Assembly (NCBI RefSeq): GCF_034059295.1
Contig: NZ_CP139141.1
Location: 1,533,001 to 1,597,000, forward strand
Length of the DNA stretch: 64,000 bases
From: Pseudomonas sp. HR96
GTDB taxonomy: Bacteria > Pseudomonadota > Gammaproteobacteria > Pseudomonadales > Pseudomonadaceae
Direction: 5' to 3'
In this document: positions 34,223 through 45,600 of the stretch, in pieces
Numbering within the stretch: position 1 is the stretch's first letter
How the letters are laid out: the number at the start of each line of letters is the position of its first letter
Notes under the pieces: generated by a model
The model's database searches: none
What the model saw: only the letters and a program-made list of their open reading frames with translations
Told to the model about the DNA's origin: nothing
Position numbers and translations under genes: made by a program

Positions 34223-35836
34223 CTACTGCTGAGCCAGGCGCAGCAGCACATAATCATCCTTGTCGAACTTGCCGCTGAGCACCGGTTGCAGGGCGCCGAT
34301 CGGCGTGCCCTGGAGCTTGGCGTAGTCGGCGGCGCTCATCAGCGCGTAGGCGGGGCCTTTGACCGCTTGCAGCTGCTCGGCGGTGGAAGTGAAGAGTGGC
34401 TTGAGGTCGGTGTCGACGTTGACCATGAACTTGATCGCCTTGGCGTCCTTGCCCATGCCATGCAGCACCAGCGTGGCGGAGGCGGCCTCGGCGCGCTGCA
34501 GGGTGGCCTGAGACAGAGTGCGTGTGTCGAAGACCCGCCGCTCCGTAGGCTCGACCACCAGGATGTAGGCCACCCAGACCGCCGCCACTGCGCAGCCGGC
34601 CAGGCCCAGCACCCGCGCCTTGGGCCTCAACAGCAGACCGAGGGCTGCGGCCTGCAATACCCCCAGCGCCAGCAGCACCGACGGCGGCACGTTGAGGTCC
34701 TGGGGCATGCGCTTTTGCCCCAGCAGCAGGGCGATCAGCAACAGCCCGGGCAGCAGCAGCCAGATGCCCTGCGACAGCCCGCGCAAGACGGCGAACACCC
34801 GGCCGGCGGGCTGGGTGAAGGGGTAGGCCGCGACAATGGCAGCCATTGGCAACATGGGCAACAGGTAGCGGGCTTTCTTGGCCAGGGGTATCGACAGCCC
34901 GACCATGACCAGCAGGCCGGCAGCGGCGCAGGCGCCGAGCAGATACAACAGTGGCCCGCGTTGCTGGCGCCAGGTCGCGGCGACGCCCGCCAGCACCAGC
35001 AGCGCCAGCGGATAGGCCATGGCGTAGTTGCCCAACGAACTGGTGAAGTAGTACAGGCCACCACTGGCGCCCTCACTGCCGTCAATGCGCCCGGTGACCT
35101 GCATGCGCACTACGTCCTGGACAAAAGCCGGGCCGCCGCTGAGGTCGGCCAGCCACAACAGCAGGCCGATGCCGGCCAGCAGCAGGGCCAGCGCGGCGAA
35201 GCCGAAGCCCAACAGACGTTTGTACTGGCCGCTGAGCAGGTAATAGACGCTCAGCATGCCGGTGGGGATCACCAGGCCGATCGGCCCACGTATGGCGAAA
35301 CCCAGCAGCAGCAATAGCAGCAGGGCCGGGGTGCGCCGCGCGGCGCCGAAATGGTCGCAAGCGTAGCCCAGGTAGAACACGGCGAAGGCCACGGCGGCCA
35401 GCATCAGGTCGAGGGACACCGCCCGCGCCTCGGTGATGAAGGTCACGCTGAGTAGCATCCACGCCACGCTGAGCAGCGCCCAGGTCTGCGACCAGCCGGC
35501 CAGCAGGCGGTACATGAGGGTCGCCAGCGCGGCGCCGGCCAGAGCGGTGGGCAGCCAGGCGGTGAAGCTGGTCACCTCGCCGAACGGCAGCGAGAGCAGG
35601 TAGATGAAGTAGGTCGAGGTCGCCGAATAGTCGGGGTAGGGCTCGCCATAGGTGGTGGGGAAGAAGCTGGGGCCATGGCGCAGCATCTCCTGGGCGAACA
35701 ACACAAAGCGCGAGTCGAAGCCGATCGCGGCCAGATGGGTGTTGCCGATCACCAACAGCAGCAGGGTGAGCCCGCCCACCAGCAGTGATTGACGGTGCAG
35801 GGCCGGCCTGGACGGGTCGGAAAAGCTCAGAGACAT
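34223..35836 (-). CDS. ArnT-like GT-C glycosyltransferase
   Basis: 537-residue polytopic membrane protein with about ten to twelve hydrophobic helices and a soluble C-terminal domain (about 430-537). The first loop (GFDSRFVLFAQEMLRHG, then TTYGEPYPDYSATSTYFIY) is laid out like PMT/ArnT enzymes, which use polyprenyl-phosphate sugars. Substrate unknown; an acceptor in the envelope is likely. It is followed upstream by a second GT-C gene on the same strand (67-bp gap), so the two are probably co-transcribed. It converges on the arn operon. Confidence 0.75.
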   Translation of the reverse strand: MSLSFSDPSRPALHRQSLLVGGLTLLLLVIGNTHLAAIGFDSRFVLFAQEMLRHGPSFFPTTYGEPYPDYSATSTYFIYLLSLPFGEVTSFTAWLPTALAGAALATLMYRLLAGWSQTWALLSVAWMLLSVTFITEARAVSLDLMLAAVAFAVFYLGYACDHFGAARRTPALLLLLLLGFAIRGPIGLVIPTGMLSVYYLLSGQYKRLLGFGFAALALLLAGIGLLLWLADLSGGPAFVQDVVRMQVTGRIDGSEGASGGLYYFTSSLGNYAMAYPLALLVLAGVAATWRQQRGPLLYLLGACAAAGLLVMVGLSIPLAKKARYLLPMLPMAAIVAAYPFTQPAGRVFAVLRGLSQGIWLLLPGLLLIALLLGQKRMPQDLNVPPSVLLALGVLQAAALGLLLRPKARVLGLAGCAVAAVWVAYILVVEPTERRVFDTRTLSQATLQRAEAASATLVLHGMGKDAKAIKFMVNVDTDLKPLFTSTAEQLQAVKGPAYALMSAADYAKLQGTPIGALQPVLSGKFDKDDYVLLRLAQQ

Positions 35837-35903
35837 CGATGCGCTCTCGAAATGGCAGGTGCGGGCAGACGCTTTTGCCCGTTTGGTATGTGAATGTCAT
35901 GCC

Positions 35904-37349
35904 TCATTTCGTTACAAGACCATTCACCAGGTAGGTTACAAAGTAGTAGGTGCGGCCGCCGACCACGATCTTGTCGAGGACGTGCAGCGGCTCGGCAGGA
36001 GTCTGTTCGCGCTCCATTACCGCGACGTTATCCGGCGATGCACTGAGGAAAGTGTGCAAGCCGCTGTCGTCGGCCAGCGCCTTGAGCAGGCTGCGCGAGT
36101 AGAACACACCGGCTCCGGCCAGCCGCTCGCTGGGGTCGAACAGCACCACCGAGCGGCCCTCGGCCTGCAGTTGGGCGATGCGCGCGGTCAGCGGCAGCAG
36201 GGTCTGCTGGCGATCCTCGCGCGGCAGCACCCAGACGGCAATGGCGAGGTAGGCGCAGGCCACCGCGCCGGCCAGCCCAAGCGCCAGCGCACGCAGCCTG
36301 GGGCGTGGTTGGGCCAGGTAGACCGCGGCGAATTCGGCGCCGATCACCGCCGCAGCCGGGGTCAGCGACAGCAGGTAGACCATGCGTTTGCTCGAGGCCA
36401 GGGTCAGCAGGGTGAACTGCGCCACCAGCCACAAGGTGAAGAACAGCAGCTCGGGGCGGGCGCCCAGCTGCTTGCGAAAGTGCCAGAGCCCCAGATACAC
36501 CAGCAGGTTCCACGGCAGGAAGGCTTCGGGCAGCTTGCCCAGGTAATAGTAGAAGGGCTCGTAATGCCCGGCGTCGCTGAACGACCCGCTGAAGCGCCCG
36601 ACGCTGTTGGTCCAGAGCACGTCGCTGACCGCAGCCATGCCGCCGGCGCGATGCAGCAGCACCAGCCAGATCAGCAACGGCACCAGCCCGAGCAGGGTTA
36701 CCGCTGCCGGCAGCAGCCACTGGGCCGGCCGCAGCTGGCGTTGGCGCAGGCTGGCCACCAGTAGCCAGGCGAAGATCACCACGCCGGGCAGGGCCAGGCC
36801 GAGCACACCCTTGCTGGTGGTGGCGATGGCGATCCCGCTGGCAAAGGCCAGCCAGCCGAGTACTCGCTGGCGGCTGCCAAGGGACCCGGGGCGGTACAGA
36901 TGAAAGAACGCCAGCAGGGCCAGGCTGACCCCCAGGCTGAGCAGGGCGTCTTCGCCCACCTGGCGCACATTGCCCCAGAAGCTGGCGCTGGTCGCCAGCA
37001 GCAACCCGGCGCCGGCGGCGAGCCAGGCCGGCCGGCCCCAGGCGCGCAGCATGGCGTACAACAGCATGACGCTGAGCAGGCCGGCCAGCGCCGAAGCCAG
37101 CCGTACGCTCCAGGGTGTGAGGCCGAAAGTGCGCAGGGCGCCTGCGTCGAGCCACAGGCTCAGCGGAGGTTTTTCCAGAAACGGTTGGCCGTTGAGGCGC
37201 GGGGTGACCCAGTCGTCCAGCAGGTGCATCTCCATGGCGATGCCGGCCACGCGCGGTTCGGTCGAACCTTGCAGCTCGTGATTGCCCAAGCCGACGAAGA
37301 ACAGCAGGCAGGTCACCAGCAGCAGCATGGGCGTGGGGCGCAGGATCAT
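35904..37349 (-). CDS. ArnT-like GT-C glycosyltransferase
   Basis: 481-residue polytopic membrane protein, closer to ArnT than its neighbour: NHELQGSTEPRVAGIAMEM and DDWVTPRLNGQPFLEKPPL are the signature of the first periplasmic loop. About eleven helices follow; the C-terminal soluble part is short. It probably moves a sugar from polyprenyl phosphate to an envelope acceptor. The start at 37349 (first residues MILRPTPMLLL) begins the first transmembrane helix; the frame extends about 90 codons upstream into sequence with no homology. The Shine-Dalgarno is weak. Confidence 0.78.
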   Translation of the reverse strand: MILRPTPMLLLVTCLLFFVGLGNHELQGSTEPRVAGIAMEMHLLDDWVTPRLNGQPFLEKPPLSLWLDAGALRTFGLTPWSVRLASALAGLLSVMLLYAMLRAWGRPAWLAAGAGLLLATSASFWGNVRQVGEDALLSLGVSLALLAFFHLYRPGSLGSRQRVLGWLAFASGIAIATTSKGVLGLALPGVVIFAWLLVASLRQRQLRPAQWLLPAAVTLLGLVPLLIWLVLLHRAGGMAAVSDVLWTNSVGRFSGSFSDAGHYEPFYYYLGKLPEAFLPWNLLVYLGLWHFRKQLGARPELLFFTLWLVAQFTLLTLASSKRMVYLLSLTPAAAVIGAEFAAVYLAQPRPRLRALALGLAGAVACAYLAIAVWVLPREDRQQTLLPLTARIAQLQAEGRSVVLFDPSERLAGAGVFYSRSLLKALADDSGLHTFLSASPDNVAVMEREQTPAEPLHVLDKIVVGGRTYYFVTYLVNGLVTK

Positions 37350-37930
37350 CGAGGTTGCACTCGGAGCAGATGGACAGAGGTGAGCGGGCAAGAGTGGCGC
37401 CAGCTTGAGTACGCGGGCGTGAAAATAAGGTGAAGTGACCGTCAGGGAAAAGGCCTGTCGCCGGGCTGTACAGGCAAGCGACAGGTTGGCTGAGGGATCG
37501 TCTGATCCATGTGGGTTTTCGTGACGAGTTTTGCCATTTGCATGACGGCTCGCTGACACGCGACCGCAGTGGGCGGCGTTGTGGTGCCGGGGTTGTAGCG
37601 GTCGCTGCGTGGGGGGCCGAGGCCGCACGCGGCCGGCAATTTGCGCTGGCTAGCAAGGGGGGGTGGAGTTGCCGTTGGTGCTCTTCAGCGGCCCGAAGCC
37701 GCGGGCCAGAGCGGGAGAGACCGGTATAGTGCCAATACTCTAAAGGTGACTGCCATATAATATTTAGTCACATTTGCAGCGCCATGGTCGCTCGCGCCCC
37801 TAGTCGCCCCCCATCAAAGCTGCTACTCTCGGCGCGCTTTCGGCCTTCATGCATAGGAATGAAGCCATGGCCAGATCAATAATAACCGCATTGAATGCGC
37901 AGAACGCCGTTGCTGGAGGAGTGGGCTTCC
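37350..37930. other. Intergenic region upstream of fadD
   Basis: 581 bp divergent region without a supported gene. It contains an 8-bp inverted repeat GCGACCGC / GCGGTCGC (37560-37605), another around 37450-37485 (CCTGTCGC / GCGACAGG) and the candidate fadD promoter-operator. Confidence 0.45.
37746..37771 (+). promoter_or_regulatory. TATAAT within inverted repeat GTGACT-N14-AGTCAC
   Basis: A perfect -10 hexamer (37756-37761) lies inside 6-bp inverted repeat arms, about 170 bp upstream of fadD. No good -35 is seen. It does not resemble the PsrA or FadR consensus. Confidence 0.35.
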
Positions 37931-39628
37931 ATGATCGAAAATTTTTGGAAGGATAAGTATCCGGCAGGTATCGCGGCCGATATCGATCCTGACGAATATC
38001 CGAATATCCAGGCCGTGCTCAAGCAGTCCTGCCAGCGCTTTGCCGACAAGCCGGCCTTCAGCAACCTGGGCAAGACCCTCACCTACGGCGAGCTCTACGA
38101 GCTGTCCGGGGCTTTTGCCGCGTACCTGCAACAGCACACCGATCTGCAGCCCGGCGATCGCATCGCCGTGCAGCTGCCCAACGTGCTGCAGTACCCGGTC
38201 GCCGTGTTCGGCGCGATTCGCGCCGGGCTGATCGTGGTCAACACCAACCCGCTGTACACCGCGCGGGAAATGGAACACCAGTTCAATGATTCCGGCGCCA
38301 AGGCGCTGGTGTGCCTGGCCAATATGGCCCACCTGGCGCAGGTGGTGGTGCCCAAGACCCAGGTCAAGCACGTGATCGTCACCGAGGTCGCCGACCTGCT
38401 GGCGCCGCTCAAGCGCCTGCTGGTCAACAGCGTCATCAAGTACCTGAAGAAGATGGTGCCCGCCTACCACCTGCCCAAGGCGGTGAAATTCAACCAGGTG
38501 CTGGCCAAGGGGCGCGGGCACGCGGTGCGCGAAGTCAGCCCGGGCGCCCATGACGTGGCCGTTTTGCAGTACACCGGTGGCACCACGGGCGTGGCCAAGG
38601 GTGCCATGCTGACCCACCGCAACCTGATCGCGAACATGCTGCAGTGCAAGGCGCTGATGGGCTCGAACCTCGACGAGGGTTGCGAGATCCTCATCACGCC
38701 ACTGCCGCTTTACCACATCTATGCCTTCACCTTTCACTGCATGGCAATGATGCTGATCGGCAATCACAACATTCTGATCAGCAACCCGCGCGACCTCTCG
38801 GCCATGGTCAAGGAACTGTCGAAGTGGAAGTTCAGCGGCTTCGTCGGGCTCAACACCCTGTTCGTTGCGTTGTGCAACAACGACGGCTTCCGCAAGCTCG
38901 ATTTCTCGTCGCTCAAGGTCACCCTGTCCGGCGGCATGGCGCTGCAACTGGCGGCCGCCGAGCGCTGGAAGGCAGTCACCGGCTGCGCCATCTGCGAAGG
39001 CTATGGCATGACCGAGACCAGCCCGGTGGCGACGGTCAATCCGATCCAGCACATCCAGGTCGGCACCATCGGTATCCCGGTGCCTTCGACCCTGTGCAAG
39101 GTAATCACCGACGACGGCGTCGAACTGGGCCTGGGTGAAGTCGGCGAGCTCTGCGTCAAGGGCCCGCAAGTGATGAAGGGCTACTGGCAGCGGGTCGACG
39201 CCACCGCCGAAATCCTCGACCAGGACGGTTGGCTGAAGACCGGCGATATCGCGCTGATCCAGCCGGATGGCTACATGCGCATCGTCGACCGCAAGAAGGA
39301 CATGATTCTGGTGTCCGGCTTCAACGTCTACCCCAACGAGCTGGAAGACGTGCTGGCGGCTCTGCCGGGCGTGTTGCAATGCGCGGCCATTGGCATCCCG
39401 GACGAGAAGTCCGGCGAGTCGATCAAGATCTTCGTGGTGCCACGCCCGGGTGTGACCCTGACCAAGGAGCAGGTCATGGAGCACATGCGCAGCAACGTCA
39501 CGGCCTACAAGGTGCCGCGCACCGTGGAGTTCCGCGATGCCTTGCCGACCACCAACGTGGGCAAGATCCTGCGCCGCGAGCTGCGTGATGAAGAGTTGAA
39601 GAAATTGGGGCTGAAGAAGATCGCCTGA
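37931..39628 (+). CDS. fadD1: Long-chain fatty acid-CoA ligase
   Basis: 565-residue acyl-CoA synthetase that activates fatty acids with ATP and CoA at the inner membrane for beta-oxidation or phospholipid use. The AMP-binding domain motifs are YTGGTTGVAKGA (from Y214), GYGMTETSP, the TGD hinge region (WLKTGDIA) and the C-terminal NVGKILRREL with catalytic lysine. It matches P. aeruginosa FadD1 closely from the first residues (MIENFWKDKYPAGIAA), which fixes the start at 37931, preceded by GGAGGAG. In P. aeruginosa fadD1 is next to fadD2; here no second copy is adjacent, a giant toxin-like gene lies convergently instead. Confidence 0.94.
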   Translation: MIENFWKDKYPAGIAADIDPDEYPNIQAVLKQSCQRFADKPAFSNLGKTLTYGELYELSGAFAAYLQQHTDLQPGDRIAVQLPNVLQYPVAVFGAIRAGLIVVNTNPLYTAREMEHQFNDSGAKALVCLANMAHLAQVVVPKTQVKHVIVTEVADLLAPLKRLLVNSVIKYLKKMVPAYHLPKAVKFNQVLAKGRGHAVREVSPGAHDVAVLQYTGGTTGVAKGAMLTHRNLIANMLQCKALMGSNLDEGCEILITPLPLYHIYAFTFHCMAMMLIGNHNILISNPRDLSAMVKELSKWKFSGFVGLNTLFVALCNNDGFRKLDFSSLKVTLSGGMALQLAAAERWKAVTGCAICEGYGMTETSPVATVNPIQHIQVGTIGIPVPSTLCKVITDDGVELGLGEVGELCVKGPQVMKGYWQRVDATAEILDQDGWLKTGDIALIQPDGYMRIVDRKKDMILVSGFNVYPNELEDVLAALPGVLQCAAIGIPDEKSGESIKIFVVPRPGVTLTKEQVMEHMRSNVTAYKVPRTVEFRDALPTTNVGKILRRELRDEELKKLGLKKIA

Positions 39629-39680
39629 TGGCACGAGGGTACGGTCAGGAGGGCTCACAGGCTCCTGGCCGACGCTTGGA

Positions 39681-42600
39681 TCAAGAGGACGGCAAAAGTG
39701 GGACGTGTTGTTCCATCCGGATGGAAACGGTTGCCTGACTTTTCTTGATCACGAACAAACCATCCCCCGCCATTTCCAGCGGCCCCTGTGCGTTGCCCAG
39801 ATCCAACACCGACCAACGCGGGAAATGACCGATGTCGATTATCGCATTGCCCCAGCCGGCGAACTTGCCTTCGCCATGGCTGAGCATGGCATGGATCATC
39901 TGCTGTCGCTCATTCAAAAAAACGATCCGCCAGCCTGGCGGTATGCGCCGCAAGGTGCCGTAGTCGGCTACGGCATGCCCGCCGCCATTAAGGTACGCGC
40001 GAAAGTTGTCAGCGGTCGTTTCCCTTGCCAGACGCGAGCTTTGCGCGGGCGAAAGGTTCACAGCGGCCTCTTCAACCCGGAGCTCCGCCTGCCACGCCGT
40101 TGTCACCACCTCGGTTCCACCACCGTCGGGCTGCGGGCGTTGGGTAAATACCCGGGTTCGAATATTCGGGTCGCGTGCCACGTCGACACTGGATCGAAGG
40201 GTTCGCTGGCCAACGTCCAACTCGCTTCCCGGCGCAAGTCGATGGCGATGTGCTCTGATGTAGTCTTTTGCGTCTGCGGTTAGCAGCTCCTGCGCACGGT
40301 CAAGTTTTGCTGCCCTGGATTCGTTTGCAACAGGAGCCAGTTGAGCGGCGCGCTGAGCGATTTTATGGGTGGTGGGCTGGAGCTCGCCCAGCTCGGCATA
40401 CCAATTATCCATTTTTTCCAGCATGTGCTCGACAGAGGCGGGGCTTCGATGAATGGATTGCAACAGCGAAATGTAGTGGGCGTAAGAGTCGGCATTGGCC
40501 ATCGCTGATTGGCCTTTGTATAACCCCAGCATGACAATTTCCGTCAACTCGTAATCGCCGTCGCTCAGTCTAGGAACGTAGGCCAAGTCGATAACCTGGT
40601 GGGTATTCTGGAAGAAATCAACCGGCGGTTCCAAGTGGGTGTATTCATGCACCAACGTTCTTGCGAAACGCAAATTTGCGGCGCTTTCGCCAAAACGACT
40701 GATATCGTCTTCCAGTTTTTCCAACGCCAACTCCATGAAGACAGAGGTTCGCGACGCGGCGGTTCGATAGATTCCGACATGGGAACTGGCAACTACACTA
40801 GAGTTCGGGAATTCACCAGGGTGATATTGGATATTTTTCTTCACGTCCAGTGCGTTTAGCCGACGCCTCAGATGCTTCACGTAATTCCTGATATTTTGCA
40901 TATTGCCTGTGACTGAGTTGCCTTCTCTGAAAGCCTCATCCCAGCCAAAGAAATAACGCCCCAGTCGGCGGGGCAGGTTAGAGGAGCTCTCCAGCACCTT
41001 GGTCGCCTGATCGAGCATTTGCAGCGCAGCCTTTTTTGCCTTCTGAGCCAGGCCGACCCCACGCTGATAACTTTTCAATGTCAGCTCCGCGCTGCCGTTG
41101 GCCATTATCGGGGTCAGGCGCTGACCTCCCTCGCCCCCAGCATCCAGATGACGTTGCCATTTGCCGGTCTTGGTGTCGTAACGGACCGGATCGTCGTTCC
41201 AGATTTGCCCGTTGCCCCGACGCATTCGCCATGTTTGGTTGTCCGCATCCCAGCGGATGGAGTAGGTGTATTGGCCATCCGAACAATAATGCAATTGGCG
41301 ATTCATCACTTGCGGGTCCGGCAGGGAATACACGCCGGCGTATTTGCCAGCGTCGCCAGGTCGGGTTTCACCAAGGTCGACGGTGACCTTGTAAGCTGGA
41401 TCAAGGTCAGCTGAATGTTGGGCGCTATCGAAAGGCTTGCCCTGCATGAATTCTCCGGGGCTTTGAGGGTCCGGTTCAACCGTGAATTCAGTGGGTCTTC
41501 CTGTCTCGTCGAGCAAGCGCAGGGTGCTACCGTGAGGCTGGATTTCGAACACATACTCGCCATCTTTGATGAAGAATCGCTCGCCCACGCGGATGGTGCC
41601 CCTTGCCACGCCAGCGTTGATCGGCACCCCTTTGGATATATCCTGGGCTGTGCGCAGCGCCGGATTGGGACGGCGCGCAAACTTGACGAGGCGCGGTCGC
41701 AAACGTTGGTACCCACTTATCCAGCGTGTTGCCAATTCGCCCGTTATATCGCGTGCCTTGCCTATAACTTGTGGCACGCCTGGCGCTGCGCTGATTCCGA
41801 GAGTGAATGCAGCAATGATTGCACTGCGCCTAGCCGCATCTTCTTCGTCAGGGGACAGCGCCTCGCCTATCTGAGCGAAGGCAGCAGCTGTGTCGACGGC
41901 GCTGGCCAAAAATCCGATCATGACGGCGATGCCCGGGCTTGCCGCAAGGGCTGAGAGGGCTGCAGCCGTGCTGATGAGCCTCACGACATCCAGCAGCAGG
42001 CGTTTTTGCCGCTCGGAACGGGTATATACCAACGCATCGATGTCGAGATCCATTCGCGCCGTCTTGTCTTTATGCAGCGCCGCCGGCAATTGAGCCAATG
42101 TGTAACTGCCCTCAAACGCGTAGGGCGAGGCCGAGCCAAAATAGGGGCGGTCGGAGCCTGGTTTACGGCCATAGTCAAATTGGGAGTCTACCAATGAGTA
42201 TCGGTGGTAGACGGACAGGTGTGCAGTGATCCAGGCTTTGAAGGAGGGCGAGGTGTTCAGCACCGGTTTGGCTTCGCCCATTGAATAGTACGACTGGGAA
42301 GGGATGAAGTAGGAAGTTGCGCTGTCCGTGCTGAACAGCAGGCCTTCGGCTGACCCGGAGACCGGCAGGTAGAACATGCCACTCAGTGGCCATTTGTTGA
42401 AGGTAACCCGTTGCGCCTTCAATTTGTTCTGCAGAAAAAGATCAATCGCTGAGGTAACCCGGCAATCCGTGCGGCTCGTCTCGTGGCGTTCGAGCACGCC
42501 GGCCAGCAATTGTCCTGCAATGAACTCTTGCCAGTCTTCCACGCTTTTCGCACTTTGCGTAAACGTGTTGGCGGCGCTTCGCATGCTTTGTTCGATATCG

Positions 42601-45600
42601 TCCTTTTGGTGCGCCTCGATCCAGTCGATCATGTTTTCCATATCCCGAGGCACTTCAACCGCGTACCTCGATTTAGGGGACAATGCCTCCTCTCGCTTGT
42701 GATGCCCGGCCAATAGTTGCCAACGCTTGAAGGTTCTGGGCGTGCGCACAGCGGTAGTCGGTACGAGCAACCCATCAGCAGATCGCACGCTTTCGGTGAC
42801 TACGATGTCATCGAGGGCACTGACGGCGGCCGCTGAGGGGTGCGCCCGCTTCCACTGGTCTAGCCGGCGCTGTGCCTCTGTGACCACCAGACGTTCAGGC
42901 TGGAGAATGGGCGTCTCGAAGTATTCAAGGCGTTGGCGGGCCCGCTTGAACAACTCGTCGTATTGGCTGCGGGTTTCGTAAACGTCCGGCACCCATACGC
43001 CGCCTGCGGCGTTGCCCGACACACTCGAAGCGAGTTTTGGCACTTCATAGACCGGCAAGGGCCGTGGGGTAGCCGAGTCCACCCAATAGCGGCCGGCGCG
43101 TCTTTCCGCTTGCTGGTAAGTCTCCAGGAAAGTTGCATCTTCGAGCGCTTTCTGAACCCCGAACACCTCGTCAGCAGTACCCGAATTGAAATGCTCCGGC
43201 CAAGTGACCACCCTGTACTGTGTCGATCTCAGCGTAGGCATTTTTTGCCGCATCAGATAGTCGTGCAAGGATAACGAATGTGTAGAGGACAACTCACCTA
43301 CGCCCCGGCCACCGACGGAGTTGTAGACCTTCACTATCAGACCGTTCCAGCGCCGTAATGGCGAGGTGATGCCGCTGCGTCGGGTGATCTGGAGCAGCAG
43401 TCTGTCCCGGGTCCAGCTGCCCCACGGGGCATAATCGGGTGGCAGACCCGCCGCAAGCAGATCGCGAATTTCCGTCAATTCTCGGGAAGGAAATCCGCTC
43501 AGGAAGGCTATTTGTGGATCACTGCGGCGGGGATACCAAATATTGCTGAAAAGAGCCTTGAAGCCAGGATCCACCACATCGCGCAGAGGCAGCTGCTGAT
43601 TCACCGGGGTTGGTGGCGTTTGGGGGGTCAGCTGCTCGGTGTATTGCACCTGTACGTTTGTTTCTGGCCCTAAAGTCAGCCCTTGGGCCCTGAGGTGCGC
43701 GCTGTGCAAAGCGTTGACTTCGGCGATAAACACCTCGACCAACCTGGCAGTTGCTCTGGGCGGCTGTTGTTTGATCGATATCAGCCGATAGCGCATCAAA
43801 GCCGAGTAGTCGGGGGGAAAGCGGATTTTCACGTTGTAGAGCGGGTCTTCGAGTAGCGCCTCGCGCTGCTTCAGGAATGCCTCGAGCGATAGATCGACAG
43901 CTTCCCGCGCACCGGCGCCAGTGCGTGGCGTGAAAGTTATGTGGATCCGGTCGTCATCCGGATTGACCCAGGCAGCCTCGCTGTCGGGTATCGCAAGTTC
44001 GCGAACCAGGCGTTCTCTCAACAGGGCGCGGGGGACGCTCCATGGGTGAGGGTAGCTGAAGCCTGTATAGTCGTGCCCCATGCCTTGCCTGAAAAGCGCT
44101 GACAACGCTTCAGGGTACCCGGCATAGGCAATGATGGCTGAGCGCCCGGTGCTCTCGTGCGCAGCAATGAAGTCAGGGCTGACCGTTTCGCGCAAGGGCA
44201 CATAGTAGTCGGTGCCAGGGCGGTCGTAGCTCACGAGAGTCCGAGTATCGCCGGTCAACTGTCGAGCCGCGGGAAACGGCCGAACCTGCTCGGCAATCCA
44301 GGCATCGGCATGGGGGTGCGCATGCCAGCCGGCCGCAGCGGTGAGGCGCATGGCCCGGTAGTCCGGTGGCATCCGTTCAACCAGTGCGGCAAAGAGGTTG
44401 TCCGGCAGGCCGGCAGGACGTTCCAGGGACATGCTCAAATCTCTGGCGTCCGCAGGCGCCGGGCTGAGCTTGTCTGCATTGGCTGAAACCGCCACCCGCA
44501 ATCGCTCAGTGAGTGTGAAGCGTGAGGTCGTGAGGCCGCCTTCAGCGTTGGTCCAGGAGAACTGCATGGTCACTCGGGTGTCGCCATCCAGTGGCGCCTT
44601 GACCATAGGAGGCATGAACCTGGCACAGGTCTCTGCGATCCATTCATCGGCGTCTTCTTGAACATGTTCCAGCGCCCTGGGGGATTGTCGGCGGCGTTCG
44701 CGGACGTCTTCCTCGATCTTGATCCGCTGGTTGTTCAGTTCGGTTCTCAATCGGGTCAGCAAATCGTCGGTCTGGGCTTGTGCATGCGGTGCGAGTTCGC
44801 CAAGACCGTCGTCGTCCGTGGCAGGATCAGCATCGCTGAACGCAACAACAGAAGGATCGCCGAGTACTTCATCCAGCGCAGTGTCCATCAGGGCCGAATC
44901 ATCGAACACAGCATCGCCGTACCGTGCCAGCAACGTGCGATAGATCTCCTCGAAAGTGCTGGTATCGGGGAAGTCCGGACGTGGCTCGAACAGTTTGCGC
45001 TCCTGGTTTCTCGCCGACCCTATCTCATAGGCCTTCAATATCCCCGCGCCGCTAAAAAGCATCGCGGCCATCCCGCCCAGCATCTTGAACCACGCTGTGG
45101 CCCGGCTTGAAGGGGGCATCGCTGGGGTCGTTTCGGTGGCCGGTTCTTCAGGATCGACAGGTTGGTAGGGGGGCAAGCTCTTTGCATGCACCCCGCGCAC
45201 GGCGGCAATCGTCCAGATCGTGCTGCCCATCATTGCCACCGCGCCAAGACTTGCACCGGCGGCCAGACCCCATGCACTTTCCAGACGGGGCGGTTGCCAC
45301 GGCGCGGTGGCGGATACCTGGAGCTTGTTGGTGGTACCGCTGAACACTGCCGGCAGGGTGGCCGGAGCATCGGTCGAGGCGGCCTGCGCCCCGAGCCCTC
45401 GCCAGGCTGTAGGGGTGCGGCCGCCTGCTGGCAGGAGCATCAGATCGACAACCGAGTCGATCAATTTGGCTTGCAGCTTGCTGGCAAAGTCAGCCAGGAC
45501 CGGGCTGGGGCTCTGTGCCAGGTATTCAATGGCCCGGGACAGACGTATCGGCACGTGGAGGTCCGGGGGAAGCCGGAGGTCCGCCTGTATTGCACCGAAC

